Assembly: GCA_964650905.1 (NCBI GenBank)
Contig: CAZYVH010000008.1
Coordinates: 1-59,841, forward strand
DNA length: 59,841 nucleotides
Source of the DNA: SZUA-36 sp964650905
GTDB lineage: Bacteria; Pseudomonadota; Gammaproteobacteria; Xanthomonadales; SZUA-36
Reading direction: 5' to 3'
Part shown: piece by piece, positions 28,102-37,074 of the stretch
Layout of the letters: each line of letters starts with the position of its first letter
Numbering within the stretch: the stretch's first letter is position 1
Program-made: the position numbers and the translations under genes
The notes under the pieces: model-generated
What the model was told of the DNA's origin: nothing
Database searches by the model: none
The model's input: only the letters and a program-made list of their open reading frames with translations

Positions 28102-29442
28102 TTAAGTATTGGGTGTCGGGCAGATAACGCCAGGCGTTACGATATCCCTTTGCAAGGGGTATTCGAGATCGGTGAAGCCATTTCCCTGCATATCGGTATT
28201 GGGTACCAGGGCCATGTTGCCGGCGGTGCAGGAGGTAAAGGTAAATGTACCCTGGCCCCACGGTGTATTGCTATGATCGGCTGGGTCAAAATCCGCACCC
28301 CACATGGCGCCTGTGGGCATTACAAAGTCGACCACTGCCTGGTTGCCATCAACGACACCGGAACCGATCAGCCAGACCTGGTTGCCAAGGCTGTCATAGG
28401 TATAGAAAGAGACGATTAGTACCGGTGTTCCCGATGAGGTCGCAACCTCGAGCAGCAGGCCTTCGCCGTCGCGGCTTGGTCCACCCTGCCAGTTGCCGCT
28501 CAAACCCGGGTTCATAGCAAAACCGGTGCCGCCGAGTTTCTGCATGTATGCCATCAGGTTGACAATATCGGCTGAACTCGCATCGCCGATCGCACTGCGG
28601 GTCATTGCCTCATCGGCGATGCCCCAACGGGTCTTGTGGGCGAACTCACTGAATTTGCCGTCGCCACTTAAGTAACCCAGGATGCTGCCACCATCGGGCA
28701 ATTCAAACGGGGTGGCGGGATCGCTGGTTGGTGACGTATGACAACCTTTGCACCTATCTTCAAAGAAGGTCTCGCCCGCGGTCGCATCAGCCGTATCCAG
28801 AAGTGTATATTGCGCCGGTTTTACACTGGTGTTGATGTCTTTGAAATAGGCGCTCGGGTCGGCGTCTTCAAAGTTGATGAATTCAACCAGACAATCCAGT
28901 TGTTCCTGGGTCGGAACGACATCGCTGCCGTTGGGGCCGGCAGCAGAAAAATCAGGGTGCTGGTTGCCCAGCGTGTAGCCGTTGGAGTGCGCCGCCTTGT
29001 TGGCCGCAGAATGCGTGTCGTCCGTTGCAACCCAGCTTCCGCTGCCGTCCGCGTAGGACCGGCCAGTGTTGGCGTGTTCGATCATATCGGTGGTAATGGC
29101 GTCATGACCGCCCATGAAAGGACTGACATCACGACTGCTTGCATCACCGTCGCCAAAACCGGCATTGGGGCGTGAACTTTTACGTGAACGACGTGCATAG
29201 CCACCGTCCATACCCAGACGGTCCCAGCCGTGGCAGGCTTTGCAGCGTACATAATCCTTGCTGGTCACGCCGGCGGGCAGACCGGAACCACCGGCATCGT
29301 CCTTGCTCCAGTTTTCCCATGCCAGGGCGCCCATTTCAACACAGGCGCTGGGTGGATCCTGGGCCAGCGCCATGCCCGAGAAAAGTAGTGGTAAAGCTGC
29401 TGAACTCACTGATAATAAATTTTTTAATGTCTTGTTAAACAT
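28102..29442 (-). CDS. Dihaem cytochrome c with C-terminal conserved beta-type domain
   Basis: A 446-residue secreted protein with a signal peptide ending at GMALAQ. Two haem motifs, CKACH (about residue 70) and CKGCH (about residue 235), each start a separate cytochrome region. The N-terminal part has an unusual conserved look (ACHGWDRLGMDGGYARRSRK). The last 125 residues form a non-haem domain beginning NPGLSGNWQGGPSRDGEGLL, with the core SFYTYDSLGNQVWLIGSG and MWGADFDP. The same domain ends the octahaem protein at 46797-48365. The ATG at 29442 has GGAGG upstream; an in-frame ATG at 29454 is weaker. Function is unknown. Confidence 0.75.
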   Translation of the reverse strand: MFNKTLKNLLSVSSAALPLLFSGMALAQDPPSACVEMGALAWENWSKDDAGGSGLPAGVTSKDYVRCKACHGWDRLGMDGGYARRSRKSSRPNAGFGDGDASSRDVSPFMGGHDAITTDMIEHANTGRSYADGSGSWVATDDTHSAANKAAHSNGYTLGNQHPDFSAAGPNGSDVVPTQEQLDCLVEFINFEDADPSAYFKDINTSVKPAQYTLLDTADATAGETFFEDRCKGCHTSPTSDPATPFELPDGGSILGYLSGDGKFSEFAHKTRWGIADEAMTRSAIGDASSADIVNLMAYMQKLGGTGFAMNPGLSGNWQGGPSRDGEGLLLEVATSSGTPVLIVSFYTYDSLGNQVWLIGSGVVDGNQAVVDFVMPTGAMWGADFDPADHSNTPWGQGTFTFTSCTAGNMALVPNTDMQGNGFTDLEYPLQRDIVTPGVICPTPNT

Positions 29443-29506
29443 GACCGCCTCCAAATGGTTAAATGCAAATTCCTGCGTAATATAATTGATTTAGACTTCA
29501 ACTAAA

Positions 29507-29520
29507 CTGACATAGGTCAA
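29507..29520. promoter_or_regulatory. FNR-type site upstream of the dihaem cytochrome gene
   Basis: CTGACATAGGTCAA is a TTGAY-N4-RTCAA variant with one mismatched end base. It lies 65 bases upstream of the minus-strand start at 29442. Confidence 0.5.
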
Positions 29521-29608
29521 TATTTGACCATATACCTGACTCGGCTTCTCCACAGGGTCCAGGTCCTCCACAGGCCAACAACCCACATCACAGCAACCAC
29601 GAGTTTTC

Positions 29609-29622
29609 TTGACACAAGTCAT
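29609..29622. promoter_or_regulatory. FNR-type site upstream of the pentahaem/FeS/NrfD operon
   Basis: TTGACACAAGTCAT is a dyad TTGAC-N4-GTCAT located 76 bases before the start at 29698. It nearly equals the site at 52005-52018. Confidence 0.5.
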
Positions 29623-29697
29623 GTGGAGTCTTTTAGGCTTCAACTAAACTCCGCAGCCATGTATTTTTATTAATATCAACCAAGATGAATTATTACG

Positions 29698-30441
29698 ATG
29701 CCTAAACATATCACTCGACTACTTTCAATACTGGTTGTTGGCGCGCTTTTGGCTTATGCAGGAAAATCGTACTTAACCGATCCGTCCTTTTACCGCTTTG
29801 GTCATTACCGGGCGGATGCCGTGACTGAAATTGCCGCCCTCAAACCAGTGATCGAAACGGCGCCCCAATGCCAGACTTGCCACGAGCAAAGACTCAACGA
29901 CTGGGCCGTTGGTTCGCACAAAACAGTGCAGTGTGAAATCTGTCATGGATTTGGTAACGAGGGGCATCCGGATAATGGTCTGACACGTGTTCCAGCGGAC
30001 ACGATAAAGCTCTGCACCCTGTGTCACGAGGCCATGCCGTCACGACCAGCAAGGCAACCACAGATCGTGGTGGGTGAACACCCGTTCCCCGGTGAGGGAT
30101 CAACACAGTGTATTGAGTGTCATGACCCGCATATACCGGGCGGTGGGCCGGATACGACCCAGGCAGCTACCGGGGTTCAGGCGGCCGGCACCGTAGCCAG
30201 TGTGCCTGCCAAGGTTTCAAAATGCGCCAAGTGCCACGGCAAGCTGGGTGAAGGTCGTAAGAAAAACCCGGCCCTGGCCGGAACACAGGCCAGCATTCTT
30301 ATTGAGCGGATCAACCTGTACAAAACCGGTGAGCGCAGCAACAAGATGATGAATAAATATGCCAAATCACTCAGCGACGATGAAATCGCGGAACTGGCTG
30401 AATATTACGCGGCGTTACCGGCGCCCCCAGCTGGGAAATGA
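29698..30441 (+). CDS. Pentahaem cytochrome c, membrane-anchored (CbcS-like position)
   Basis: A 247-residue protein with an uncleaved-looking N-terminal helix (LLSILVVGALLAYAGKSYL). Four closely spaced haem motifs follow (CQTCH, CEICH, CTLCH, CIECH). The last third is a c553-like domain with a fifth motif, CAKCH, and the pattern KNPALAGTQASILIERINLYKTG. It thus fuses a tetrahaem module to a monohaem cytochrome c. It is the first gene of an operon with a Tat-exported FeS protein and an NrfD protein. Together they resemble quinone-linked complexes such as Geobacter CbcSTU. It would take electrons from, or give electrons to, the FeS subunit on the periplasmic side. Confidence 0.82.
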   Translation: MPKHITRLLSILVVGALLAYAGKSYLTDPSFYRFGHYRADAVTEIAALKPVIETAPQCQTCHEQRLNDWAVGSHKTVQCEICHGFGNEGHPDNGLTRVPADTIKLCTLCHEAMPSRPARQPQIVVGEHPFPGEGSTQCIECHDPHIPGGGPDTTQAATGVQAAGTVASVPAKVSKCAKCHGKLGEGRKKNPALAGTQASILIERINLYKTGERSNKMMNKYAKSLSDDEIAELAEYYAALPAPPAGK

Positions 30442-30475
30442 CCCGGCAGCCATACAAACGAAAAGGAACGAACCT

Positions 30476-31312
30476 GTGAAAACCGATGATAAAAAAGCCG
30501 GACGCCGCAATTTCCTGCGCACCACCGGCACGGCAATTGCCGGGCTGGGTGCAGCCGTCAGTGGCGCCAGCCTGTTGGCTAAAGATAATGAAGCGAGTGC
30601 AGCCGGTGAAACCGGTTCCGCCTCGCCCGTACCCGGCTACGACTGGACCAGGCACCGCTGGGCGTATGGTATTGATGCGACCAAGTGTATCGGCTGTCTG
30701 CGTTGTGTTGAGGCCTGTAAGGCGGAAAATGACGTGGCGGGCGATGCGCACCACTTCCGTACCTGGGTCGAACGCTACGTTTATCTTGAAGGTGAAGAAA
30801 AGCCGCACGTTGACAGCCACGCTGACCCACAGAACATCGCGGCATCCGGTTCCGAATCAGAATACCGCTTTGATAATCGTTACAAGGGTAAAAAAGTCAC
30901 CAAGTCATTCTTTATGCCGAAGATGTGTAACCACTGTGAAAACCCGGCCTGTGTCCAGGTTTGCCCGGTGGGTGCAACCTTTAAAACCGAAGACGGAGTG
31001 GTGCTGATCGATCATGAGTATTGTATCGGTTGCCGTTATTGCATCCAGGCCTGTCCTTACGGTGCACGGTTTTTTATCGAGGACAAGGGCGTTACCGACA
31101 AGTGCACCTGGTGCTATCACCGTATTACCAAGGGCAAGCGGCCTGCCTGTGTAGAAGTTTGCCCAACCGGTACGCGTGTCTTCGGCGACCTGAACGATTC
31201 GGAAAGCCCGGTCAGTCAGTTTATACGTGACAATCAGGTACAGGTACTCAGACCGGAAATGGGTAACGCACCCATGTGTTTCTATGTTGGACTAGATAAG
31301 GACGTGTCATGA
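30476..31312 (+). CDS. Tat-exported 4Fe-4S ferredoxin-like subunit (PsrB/TtrB/CbcT type)
   Basis: A 278-residue protein starting at GTG 30476, with AAAGGA upstream. A twin-arginine signal (RRNFLRTTGTAIAGLGAAVSG) opens it. Ferredoxin-type cysteine sets follow: CIGCLRCVEACK, CNHCENPACVQVCPVG, CIGCRYCIQACPYG and CTWCYHR...CVEVCPTG, enough for four cubane clusters. This is the electron-transfer subunit of DMSO-reductase-family and NrfD-linked complexes. No molybdopterin subunit is present here, so it probably wires the NrfD quinone module directly to the pentahaem cytochrome. It overlaps the nrfD-like gene by four bases. Confidence 0.9.
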   Translation: MKTDDKKAGRRNFLRTTGTAIAGLGAAVSGASLLAKDNEASAAGETGSASPVPGYDWTRHRWAYGIDATKCIGCLRCVEACKAENDVAGDAHHFRTWVERYVYLEGEEKPHVDSHADPQNIAASGSESEYRFDNRYKGKKVTKSFFMPKMCNHCENPACVQVCPVGATFKTEDGVVLIDHEYCIGCRYCIQACPYGARFFIEDKGVTDKCTWCYHRITKGKRPACVEVCPTGTRVFGDLNDSESPVSQFIRDNQVQVLRPEMGNAPMCFYVGLDKDVS

Positions 31313-32478
31313 TTGAAATTGCCCCTTTCACCGGTTATGTGTATCCCAACGAGACCGTCGTCCCGTGGAGCATACTGATCGTCATCTACCCCTACCTGAC
31401 CGGTCTGGTAGCCGGCGCCTTCACGGTGTCCAGCTTTTACCACGTGTTTGGCATGCAACAGTTCAAACCAGTCGCCAGGCTTGCCTTACTCACTTCCCTG
31501 AGCGTGATGCTTTTTGTACCCACGCCGCTGCTGGCTCACCTCGGGCACCCGGAGCGGGCCATGAATTCAATGATCACACCGCATTTGACCTCGGCGTTTG
31601 CCATGTTCGGGTTTTTTGCTGCCTTTTATACGATCTTGCTCATTATGGAAGTCTGGTTTGTGTTCCGGGCGGATAACGTGGCGCGCGCCCAGAGTTCTAC
31701 CGGCCTGACGCGCTTCTTTTATCGTGCAATTACACTCTGGTCAGATGACGTTTCACCCAAAGCTCGTGCCATTGACGCCAAGCTGTTGTTGACCCTGGCG
31801 ATAGTCGGTATTCCGTCCGCACACGGTCTGCATGGCTACATCGGTTTTGTTTATGGTTCCCTGAAGGCCCGTATGTGGTGGGAGTCGGATCTGATGCCGG
31901 TTATATTCCTGTTTTCGGCCATCGTTTCCGGAATGGCCCTTTTGATGGTGCTGTACGTGGTGACTTGCAAATTGCGCCGGGTGGAGATCGATCTTGCCTG
32001 TCTGAAAGGTATGATGTATGCACTCTGGGGTTTCCTGATGTTTACAGTTATCCTTGAAGGTCTGGAATTTGCCAATATGGTTTACAAAGGCAAGGAGGGT
32101 ATCGATGTCATTATGGAGTATGTCAGGGGTCCCTTGTTCTACCGTTATTTTGTCTTGCAGTTCCTTATGGGGGCTATCGTGCCGATCATAACGATGAGTA
32201 TTATGATCGCACGTAATGTAAGAGGCAGGGCACTGGTTATCGGCGCCGTGTTTTGCGCACTGCTGGTGTTGATGAATGTACTCCTGATGCGTTGGAATGT
32301 CGTTATCGGTGGTCAGGAAATTTCAAAAACGGGCAAAGGAATTTTGACCTATGTAATGCCTTTCTGGGGACGTGAGAGCGTCGTTTCCGCCACCGCCCTG
32401 ACGTTGGCACCATTTGGTCTTTTGTGGATCTTGACCCGGCTTTTCCCGCCCTGGGTGGACAGGCCTGAAAATATCTGA
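31309..32478 (+). CDS. NrfD/PsrC-family quinone-interacting membrane subunit
   Basis: A 389-residue polytopic inner-membrane protein with about nine to ten helices. The N-terminal IVIYPYLTGLVAGAFTVSSFYHVFGM, the LGHPERAMN segment and the late VVIGGQEISKTG segment are typical of NrfD/PsrC proteins. The family exchanges electrons between the quinone pool and an FeS partner. It is translationally coupled (ATGA) to the Tat FeS gene before it. It ends 28 bases before the CBS-domain gene. Confidence 0.9.
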   Translation: MIEIAPFTGYVYPNETVVPWSILIVIYPYLTGLVAGAFTVSSFYHVFGMQQFKPVARLALLTSLSVMLFVPTPLLAHLGHPERAMNSMITPHLTSAFAMFGFFAAFYTILLIMEVWFVFRADNVARAQSSTGLTRFFYRAITLWSDDVSPKARAIDAKLLLTLAIVGIPSAHGLHGYIGFVYGSLKARMWWESDLMPVIFLFSAIVSGMALLMVLYVVTCKLRRVEIDLACLKGMMYALWGFLMFTVILEGLEFANMVYKGKEGIDVIMEYVRGPLFYRYFVLQFLMGAIVPIITMSIMIARNVRGRALVIGAVFCALLVLMNVLLMRWNVVIGGQEISKTGKGILTYVMPFWGRESVVSATALTLAPFGLLWILTRLFPPWVDRPENI

Positions 32479-32506
32479 TTCTGATCCGGATCTGAGGAGG
32501 TTTGCC

Positions 32507-33130
32507 ATGCGTTATTCAAAATCATTCAGTGTTATGGTTGTCTTACTGTTGTTGGCACGCACCGGTTTTGCCGCAGAGGTGGTTCTGCCGGCACCCATTC
32601 TGCAATGGTCATTCTACATATTGATTATATTTGCACTGTCTGTGATGGCCGGCATTTTTTTCTTCAGAAAAGGAAAACCTGCAGAATATGAAACCCTGGA
32701 AAATCTACTCAACCGGAAACACAAGGTCATTCAAGCAGTGGATCCTGCAACCACCGTGACCGATTGTGTGCGCCAGATGAACGACCATAGGATTGGTGCC
32801 TTGCTGGTCATGGAAAACGAAAAGTTGATTGGTATATTTACTGAGAGGGACGCATTGACCCGGGTATTGGGCAGGGGGCTTGACTCTGCTAACACCAGTG
32901 TGAGCGACGTGATGTCTAAAAATCCACTCAGCGTTACACCATCGACAACCCTTGAAGAGGCAATGAGCATCATTACCAACCAGCGTATCCGGCACCTGCC
33001 GGTCGTTCAGGGTGACAAGGTGCTGGGTGTTGTGTCGAGCGGCGACCTGACGCACAAACTGGTAGAAGACCATGCAGGCGAAATCAGAGAGTTGGTGAGT
33101 ATTGCAGGCCGCAGGCGAGCATCCAGGTAA
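32507..33130 (+). CDS. Membrane-anchored CBS-pair protein
   Basis: A 207-residue protein. The N-terminus is a signal-like helix (MVVLLLLARTGFAAE) followed by a second helix (WSFYILIIFALSVMAGIFFF). Two CBS domains then cover residues about 65-195. The motifs DCVRQMNDHRIGALLVMENEKLIGIFTERD and SIITNQRIRHLPVVQGDKVLGVVSSGDL show the repeat. CBS pairs bind adenine nucleotides and often gate transporters or enzymes. GAGGAGG lies before the ATG. It follows the NrfD gene and may couple its activity to cell energy state; this is inference. Confidence 0.82.
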   Translation: MRYSKSFSVMVVLLLLARTGFAAEVVLPAPILQWSFYILIIFALSVMAGIFFFRKGKPAEYETLENLLNRKHKVIQAVDPATTVTDCVRQMNDHRIGALLVMENEKLIGIFTERDALTRVLGRGLDSANTSVSDVMSKNPLSVTPSTTLEEAMSIITNQRIRHLPVVQGDKVLGVVSSGDLTHKLVEDHAGEIRELVSIAGRRRASR

Positions 33131-33247
33131 TCATTGACAACCACTCGCGCGCCAAGTGGTTGAGGAGGGAATAGCAGTTGTACCGCAGACCACTTAATGT
33201 CAATATTTGCACCATTGTCCGGGCTGGTAAATGCGGGAGAAAACTTT

Positions 33248-34486
33248 ATGCATAAAGGCATGCAGCTATTGTCCGCAGCCACGTTAATACTGCTCGGAAT
33301 GGTTACGGCGCAGGCGCAAATTAATACTTCGACACAACCCATCCAGGAGCATGAGCGAGCCGCGTTATTCCCGTCCGCACACATGCTGGAAACGGGCCGG
33401 AATGTCGCCGAAACTGCCTGTGTGAAGTGTCATGGTATTGATGGTATGGGTATCAGTGGCGAACAGCCACAACTGGCGGGTCAACGCTCTGTTTATCTGT
33501 ACCGTGTTTTGCAGGCCTACCAGAAAAGCGACCGTCAAAACAATACCATGCAACACATCAGCAGTTTATTGAATGAAGATGCATTGCTGGCCGTGTCGGC
33601 GTATTACGCCAGCCTGACACCTGCCCGCAAAAATGATGCGTCAGCGACCATCACAGAACCCGTCACACTGGGGGAAGACCCGTTTTCTGGTCTGCGCGGT
33701 TCAATCAAAAAATGCAGTAAATGCCATGGTGAAACCGGTAACAGCACGGCTTCCGGTGTGCCCAGTTTGACCACACAGGCACCCGAATATTTCAGCATCG
33801 CCATGCGGGCATACGCAGAAGGCACACGAGGTCATAAACTGATGAGCAGGTTTGCCGGCAAGCTGGATGAGCAAACCATCAATGAATTGGGTGTGTATTA
33901 CGCGGTACAGAAACCTCTGAAAACGGATGTAAGCGGTGAAGGCGATGCCGTTGCCGGGCAACAGGCAGCGCAGGACTGCGCCAACTGCCATGGCGAGGAC
34001 GGTAACGCAGGTTCGGCGAAAACACCGTCGCTGGCGGGACAGGACCCCCGTTACTTTGTCAAGGCGATTGCTGCCTACCAGGAAGGCAAGCGTCAACAGG
34101 ATGCCATGAACAAGGCCGTCGACGGATTGAGTGCAACCAAAGTCAATGATCTGGCCACTTTTTATGCCCGCCAGGAACCGCGGCAAAGAAAAGTACGCAC
34201 ACCATTGACCGCCACGCAATTGATCAAACGCTGCGCACGCTGTCATGGTCAGGATGGCAACAGCACCGACCCGCGTTTTCCGGCGTTGGCCGGTCAGAAC
34301 GAAGCCTATCTCAACAAGACAATGCAAGATTATTCTCATAGCCTGAGAACCGAAGAAACCATGCACGCGATGTCCCAATTACTGACCGATTCCGATATCG
34401 AACAACTGGCACGGCACTATTCGATGCAGGAACCAAAATCCATTTTGTATATCCAATTACCTTGCCCGCAAGCTGATGAAGAATGA
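33248..34486 (+). CDS. Tetrahaem c4/c553-repeat cytochrome
   Basis: A 412-residue secreted protein made of four tandem class I cytochrome domains of about 95 residues. The haem motifs are CVKCH, CSKCH, CANCH and CARCH, each followed by a PxLAGQ-like element (QPQLAGQRSVYLYRVLQAY, TPSLAGQDPRYFVKAIAAY, FPALAGQNEAYLNKTMQDY). Cytochrome c4 has two such domains, so this is a doubled form. The signal peptide ends near ATAQAQ-like VTAQAQ. The ATG at 33248 has GGGAGA upstream. A paralogue of the same four-domain plan is at 48618. A periplasmic electron-transfer role is likely. Confidence 0.85.
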   Translation: MHKGMQLLSAATLILLGMVTAQAQINTSTQPIQEHERAALFPSAHMLETGRNVAETACVKCHGIDGMGISGEQPQLAGQRSVYLYRVLQAYQKSDRQNNTMQHISSLLNEDALLAVSAYYASLTPARKNDASATITEPVTLGEDPFSGLRGSIKKCSKCHGETGNSTASGVPSLTTQAPEYFSIAMRAYAEGTRGHKLMSRFAGKLDEQTINELGVYYAVQKPLKTDVSGEGDAVAGQQAAQDCANCHGEDGNAGSAKTPSLAGQDPRYFVKAIAAYQEGKRQQDAMNKAVDGLSATKVNDLATFYARQEPRQRKVRTPLTATQLIKRCARCHGQDGNSTDPRFPALAGQNEAYLNKTMQDYSHSLRTEETMHAMSQLLTDSDIEQLARHYSMQEPKSILYIQLPCPQADEE

Positions 34487-34567
34487 ATACATTTTGGTGA
34501 ACGGGCCGATGATGGGTATGATAGACAGAATTTTTTAAACTGAAACAGTAAGATGAAGGAGTAGAAA

Positions 34568-34888
34568 ATGTTAACCAGGAAAGTGATGACCGCAACCTTG
34601 TTTGCCATGACATTGGTGGTTGGTAGTTCGTGGGCTTGCGGTGACGCCGCAAAAGGTGAGGAGCTGGCAGTGGATTGCGCCGACTGCCACGGTGATGATT
34701 TCCTCGGTGATGAGGACATACCTGGCCTGGCCGGTCAGAACGCTGACGATCTGGTCAAGGCAATGAAAGCATTCAAGTCGGGCGAAAGGGTCGACGAGGC
34801 CGAGATGATGATCGATTATGTTGGGGAACTCAGCGATCAGGACATGGCAGACCTCGCCGCTTATTTCTCTGCTTTGCCAGGCAAATAA
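34568..34888 (+). CDS. Monohaem c553-type cytochrome
   Basis: A 106-residue secreted cytochrome with signal peptide to about residue 22, haem motif CADCH and IPGLAGQNADDLVKAMKAFKSG. The acidic mature region (DDFLGDEDIPG) gives a strongly negative protein. It is closely related to the cytochrome at 46280 (shared ELAVDCADCHGDD and DMADLAAYF/Y). The ATG has AAGGAG upstream. It lies in line with the preceding cytochrome gene. Confidence 0.88.
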   Translation: MLTRKVMTATLFAMTLVVGSSWACGDAAKGEELAVDCADCHGDDFLGDEDIPGLAGQNADDLVKAMKAFKSGERVDEAEMMIDYVGELSDQDMADLAAYFSALPGK

Positions 34889-35000
34889 TCTTGACGAGAT
34901 AAACAGAAATCATACTGGTCTGATCAATCGATCGGCCAGCCTGATTACTGGACAACCATGCTGCCGGACAGGTTCTTGCACGGCATAGGGAAATAATGAA

Positions 35001-35774
35001 ATGAGTGACCGACCCATCCATCGTCTGTACCGGCATTTTCAGGAACTTCCCGTCAGCATGCGCATGTTGTTCACCAGCGCCCTGCTGGTGCTCGGTCTTG
35101 GTTATATGTTTGCACTGATATATGTCTATACGTCCGATTCCGGCAAGGATGGCAAGCCCGGCCTGACAGTAGATGATCTCATCATTACCTACAGCGGAAA
35201 CTCGGAAGCTACCAAAATGGAGTCCGCGCTGCGAGGCCCGATGTCCAGCATGCTGGCGCAAAGGGACATGATCAAACTACTGGACTGGCTCAGGGCGGGT
35301 GCAAAAAAAGAGGGGTATGAAGCGGGTATAAAAGCAATCCTTGATGAGAATTGCATGGATTGCCATGATGGCAGCAACCCCCACCTGATGAATCTCGACG
35401 GTTATGAAAATATTCAGGAAGTCGTTGCCAAAGATACCGGTGCAGACATCCCCACGCTGGTGCGGGTATCGCACATCCACCTGTTTGGCATCACCTTTAT
35501 ATTCTTTGTTCTCGGTTTTATCTTCAGCCACGCCTGGATGCGCCCAATATGGTTAAAGAGCCTGATAGTCGCAACACCCTTCTTTTGTGTAATGGCGGAC
35601 GTCAGTTCCTGGTATTTCACCAAGCTTTACCATCCATTTGCGTGGGTCACCATGGTGGCAGGTGGATTAATGGGTCTGTCTTTTGCCATCATGTGGATTA
35701 CCTCCATGTACCAGATGTGGTTTTACAGAGTGCCTGAAAGGGTTAGGGGAAGACACGAAAATCTGGTGGACTAA
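35001..35774 (+). CDS. Inner-membrane monohaem cytochrome c with four to five helices
   Basis: A 257-residue protein. One N-terminal helix (MLFTSALLVLGLGYMFALIYVY) is followed by a periplasmic segment with a single haem motif (CMDCHDGS, about residue 118). Then come three to four helices (HLFGITFIFFVLGFIFSHAWM, SLIVATPFFCVMADVSSWYF, WVTMVAGGLMGLSFAIMWI). Histidines next to the helices (HIHLFG, YHPFAW) could ligate a b-type haem or bind quinone. I do not recognise a named family. Its position after the c553 gene suggests membrane delivery of electrons to the soluble cytochrome. Confidence 0.65.
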   Translation: MSDRPIHRLYRHFQELPVSMRMLFTSALLVLGLGYMFALIYVYTSDSGKDGKPGLTVDDLIITYSGNSEATKMESALRGPMSSMLAQRDMIKLLDWLRAGAKKEGYEAGIKAILDENCMDCHDGSNPHLMNLDGYENIQEVVAKDTGADIPTLVRVSHIHLFGITFIFFVLGFIFSHAWMRPIWLKSLIVATPFFCVMADVSSWYFTKLYHPFAWVTMVAGGLMGLSFAIMWITSMYQMWFYRVPERVRGRHENLVD

Positions 35775-36129
35775 CCGCCAATGGCGGATTTCAGGATTCC
35801 AAATTGTAATCGTGCCGTATGAGACTCCCGCCTGTGCGGGAATGACACTCACCCGGTTGCCCAGTGGGCGTGGTACGGCGGGAAATCCCACCTCGACGTG
35901 GAGTCTGCCCTGAAATCAGCCCTAAACTCGTGACTCACGCAGAAATGCATTTTAAACTTTATTGATGTGAATTAATTTATCATGTGATGTGAAACATGGT
36001 TTTTGGGCCAGTTTCCTCATGCACATTGACCCTGTGCTGTATCCCGGATTACAGGCGTGCGAAACCCGGGCCAGACCTGAATTGAGGTGTAAGTACTTTA
36101 TACCCTGGGAATTATTTTCCCGCTGCCAT
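35775..36129. other. Intergenic region with a REP-like palindrome
   Basis: No gene is seen. It lies between a plus-strand and a minus-strand stop. It contains the short palindrome TCCCGC-CTGT-GCGGGA (35826-35841) inside a GACTCCCGCCTGTGCGGGAA context. This resembles the small dispersed palindromic repeats of many proteobacterial genomes. No T-tract follows, so it is not a classical terminator. Confidence 0.45.
35826..35841. repeat. REP-like short palindrome
   Basis: Six-base perfect arms TCCCGC and GCGGGA with loop CTGT, flanked by GAC and ATGAC. Only one copy is seen in this window, so its repetitive nature in the genome is inferred from similar elements elsewhere. Confidence 0.4.
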
Positions 36130-36849
36130 TTACTCGTGGAAAAAAACCGCCTCTTCAAGTAATGCTGCGTAATGATAACCGGCGCCGAGGTCGACATCGG
36201 TATGCAGTACACCCCTGACCGTGACCAGCTCACCGACACCCGCCACTTCCGAGGTGGTGACCATCAACTTGTCGGCCGGTGGGGCGCCGGTGCCATCGCG
36301 CAGTGTGACCCAGTTTTTGCCGGAAATGTTCATGCTGATCTTCATGACCCGGGCACGCAGGGCGACCTGCGTGTCCTTCAATTGATCGCGCCCGGCGAAG
36401 ATGGAGGCGACGGTTTCACCGTCTTTGAGGGCCTTGATTTCACCGGGTGCAGGGGTTTTTGCCGAACTTTTACTGCCAATACCGCGGTGGGCGTCATCGT
36501 TCGGCATGGCCTGCTGCGCCTCGGTTTCCACGGGTGTGCCATCGGCGTTGAGCGGGCGTATCCGCGAGACAAACAGAATGGATGCAAAGGTACGGTCCAG
36601 TGATTTGCTGTAAAAATCCACCATCTCGCTACCCCCCATGTACTCCACCTTGTCGCCCGGGGAGACTTTGATCGTCTGCGCGGCGATCCAGTTTTTCTCA
36701 CCCTCGGCTTCCACCTGCAGGTAGGTGTAATTACTGACGTCCATGACCTCGATGACGGTTGCTATTCTGGGGGGCGCGTCTGCGCTCCACGCCAGCGCGG
36801 ATGCCATTGCCAGTATGGTGGTCAGTGTGATTTTAGTTACGGTCTTCAT
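36130..36849 (-). CDS. NrfJ-like protein with two OB-type domains
   Basis: A 239-residue secreted protein with a signal peptide ending SALAWSA. The first domain contains VIEVMDVSNYTYLQVEAEGE and the NrfJ-type core GDKVEYMGGSEMVDFYSKSLDRTF. The second (about 155-239) has VMKISMNISGKNWVTLRDGTG, GELVTVRGVLHTDVDLGAG and a final LLEEAVFF. Both look like small beta-barrel OB folds. NrfJ-like proteins occur near cytochrome gene clusters; the role is unsettled. The ATG at 36849 has AGAGGA upstream. It is divergent from the tetrahaem gene at 37199, so FNR-type sites between them may control both. Confidence 0.75.
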   Translation of the reverse strand: MKTVTKITLTTILAMASALAWSADAPPRIATVIEVMDVSNYTYLQVEAEGEKNWIAAQTIKVSPGDKVEYMGGSEMVDFYSKSLDRTFASILFVSRIRPLNADGTPVETEAQQAMPNDDAHRGIGSKSSAKTPAPGEIKALKDGETVASIFAGRDQLKDTQVALRARVMKISMNISGKNWVTLRDGTGAPPADKLMVTTSEVAGVGELVTVRGVLHTDVDLGAGYHYAALLEEAVFFHE

Positions 36850-37020
36850 GGTCGTTGTTCCTCTGTGGTTTTGCAAGCCTGTCATCAGCTACCGGTCTTT
36901 GACCCCGGCATGTTATTACAGGCTGGCGCCGGTGGCAAAGTGCCTCCTGTGGGTACCGGTGTGATATGACGGCAATTGTCGCTGAAAGTTCATACCGAAG
37001 CGATGGCTTTACGATATAAA

Positions 37021-37034
37021 ATGACATATATCAA
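37021..37034. promoter_or_regulatory. FNR-type site 1 before the tetrahaem gene
   Basis: ATGACATATATCAA differs from TTGAY-N4-ATCAA only in the first base. It is 40 bases upstream of a second site, about four helical turns away. Confidence 0.45.
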
Positions 37035-37060
37035 TTGAACTACTGATAATTCACATCCAA

Positions 37061-37074
37061 TTGACATAGATCAA
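37061..37074. promoter_or_regulatory. FNR-type site 2 before the tetrahaem gene
   Basis: TTGACATAGATCAA differs from the FNR consensus at one position (TTGAC for TTGAT). It lies 125 bases before the GTG start at 37199. Confidence 0.65.

Noticed and set aside
29521..29640. Repeated CTCCACAGG stretches as DnaA boxes or an origin
   Set aside because: Only two short direct copies occur, they do not match the TTATCCACA consensus well enough, and there are no origin-associated genes.
30476..32478. Tetrathionate, polysulfide or DMSO reductase operon
   Set aside because: The FeS and NrfD subunits fit, but no molybdopterin catalytic subunit is encoded anywhere nearby; a pentahaem cytochrome takes its place.
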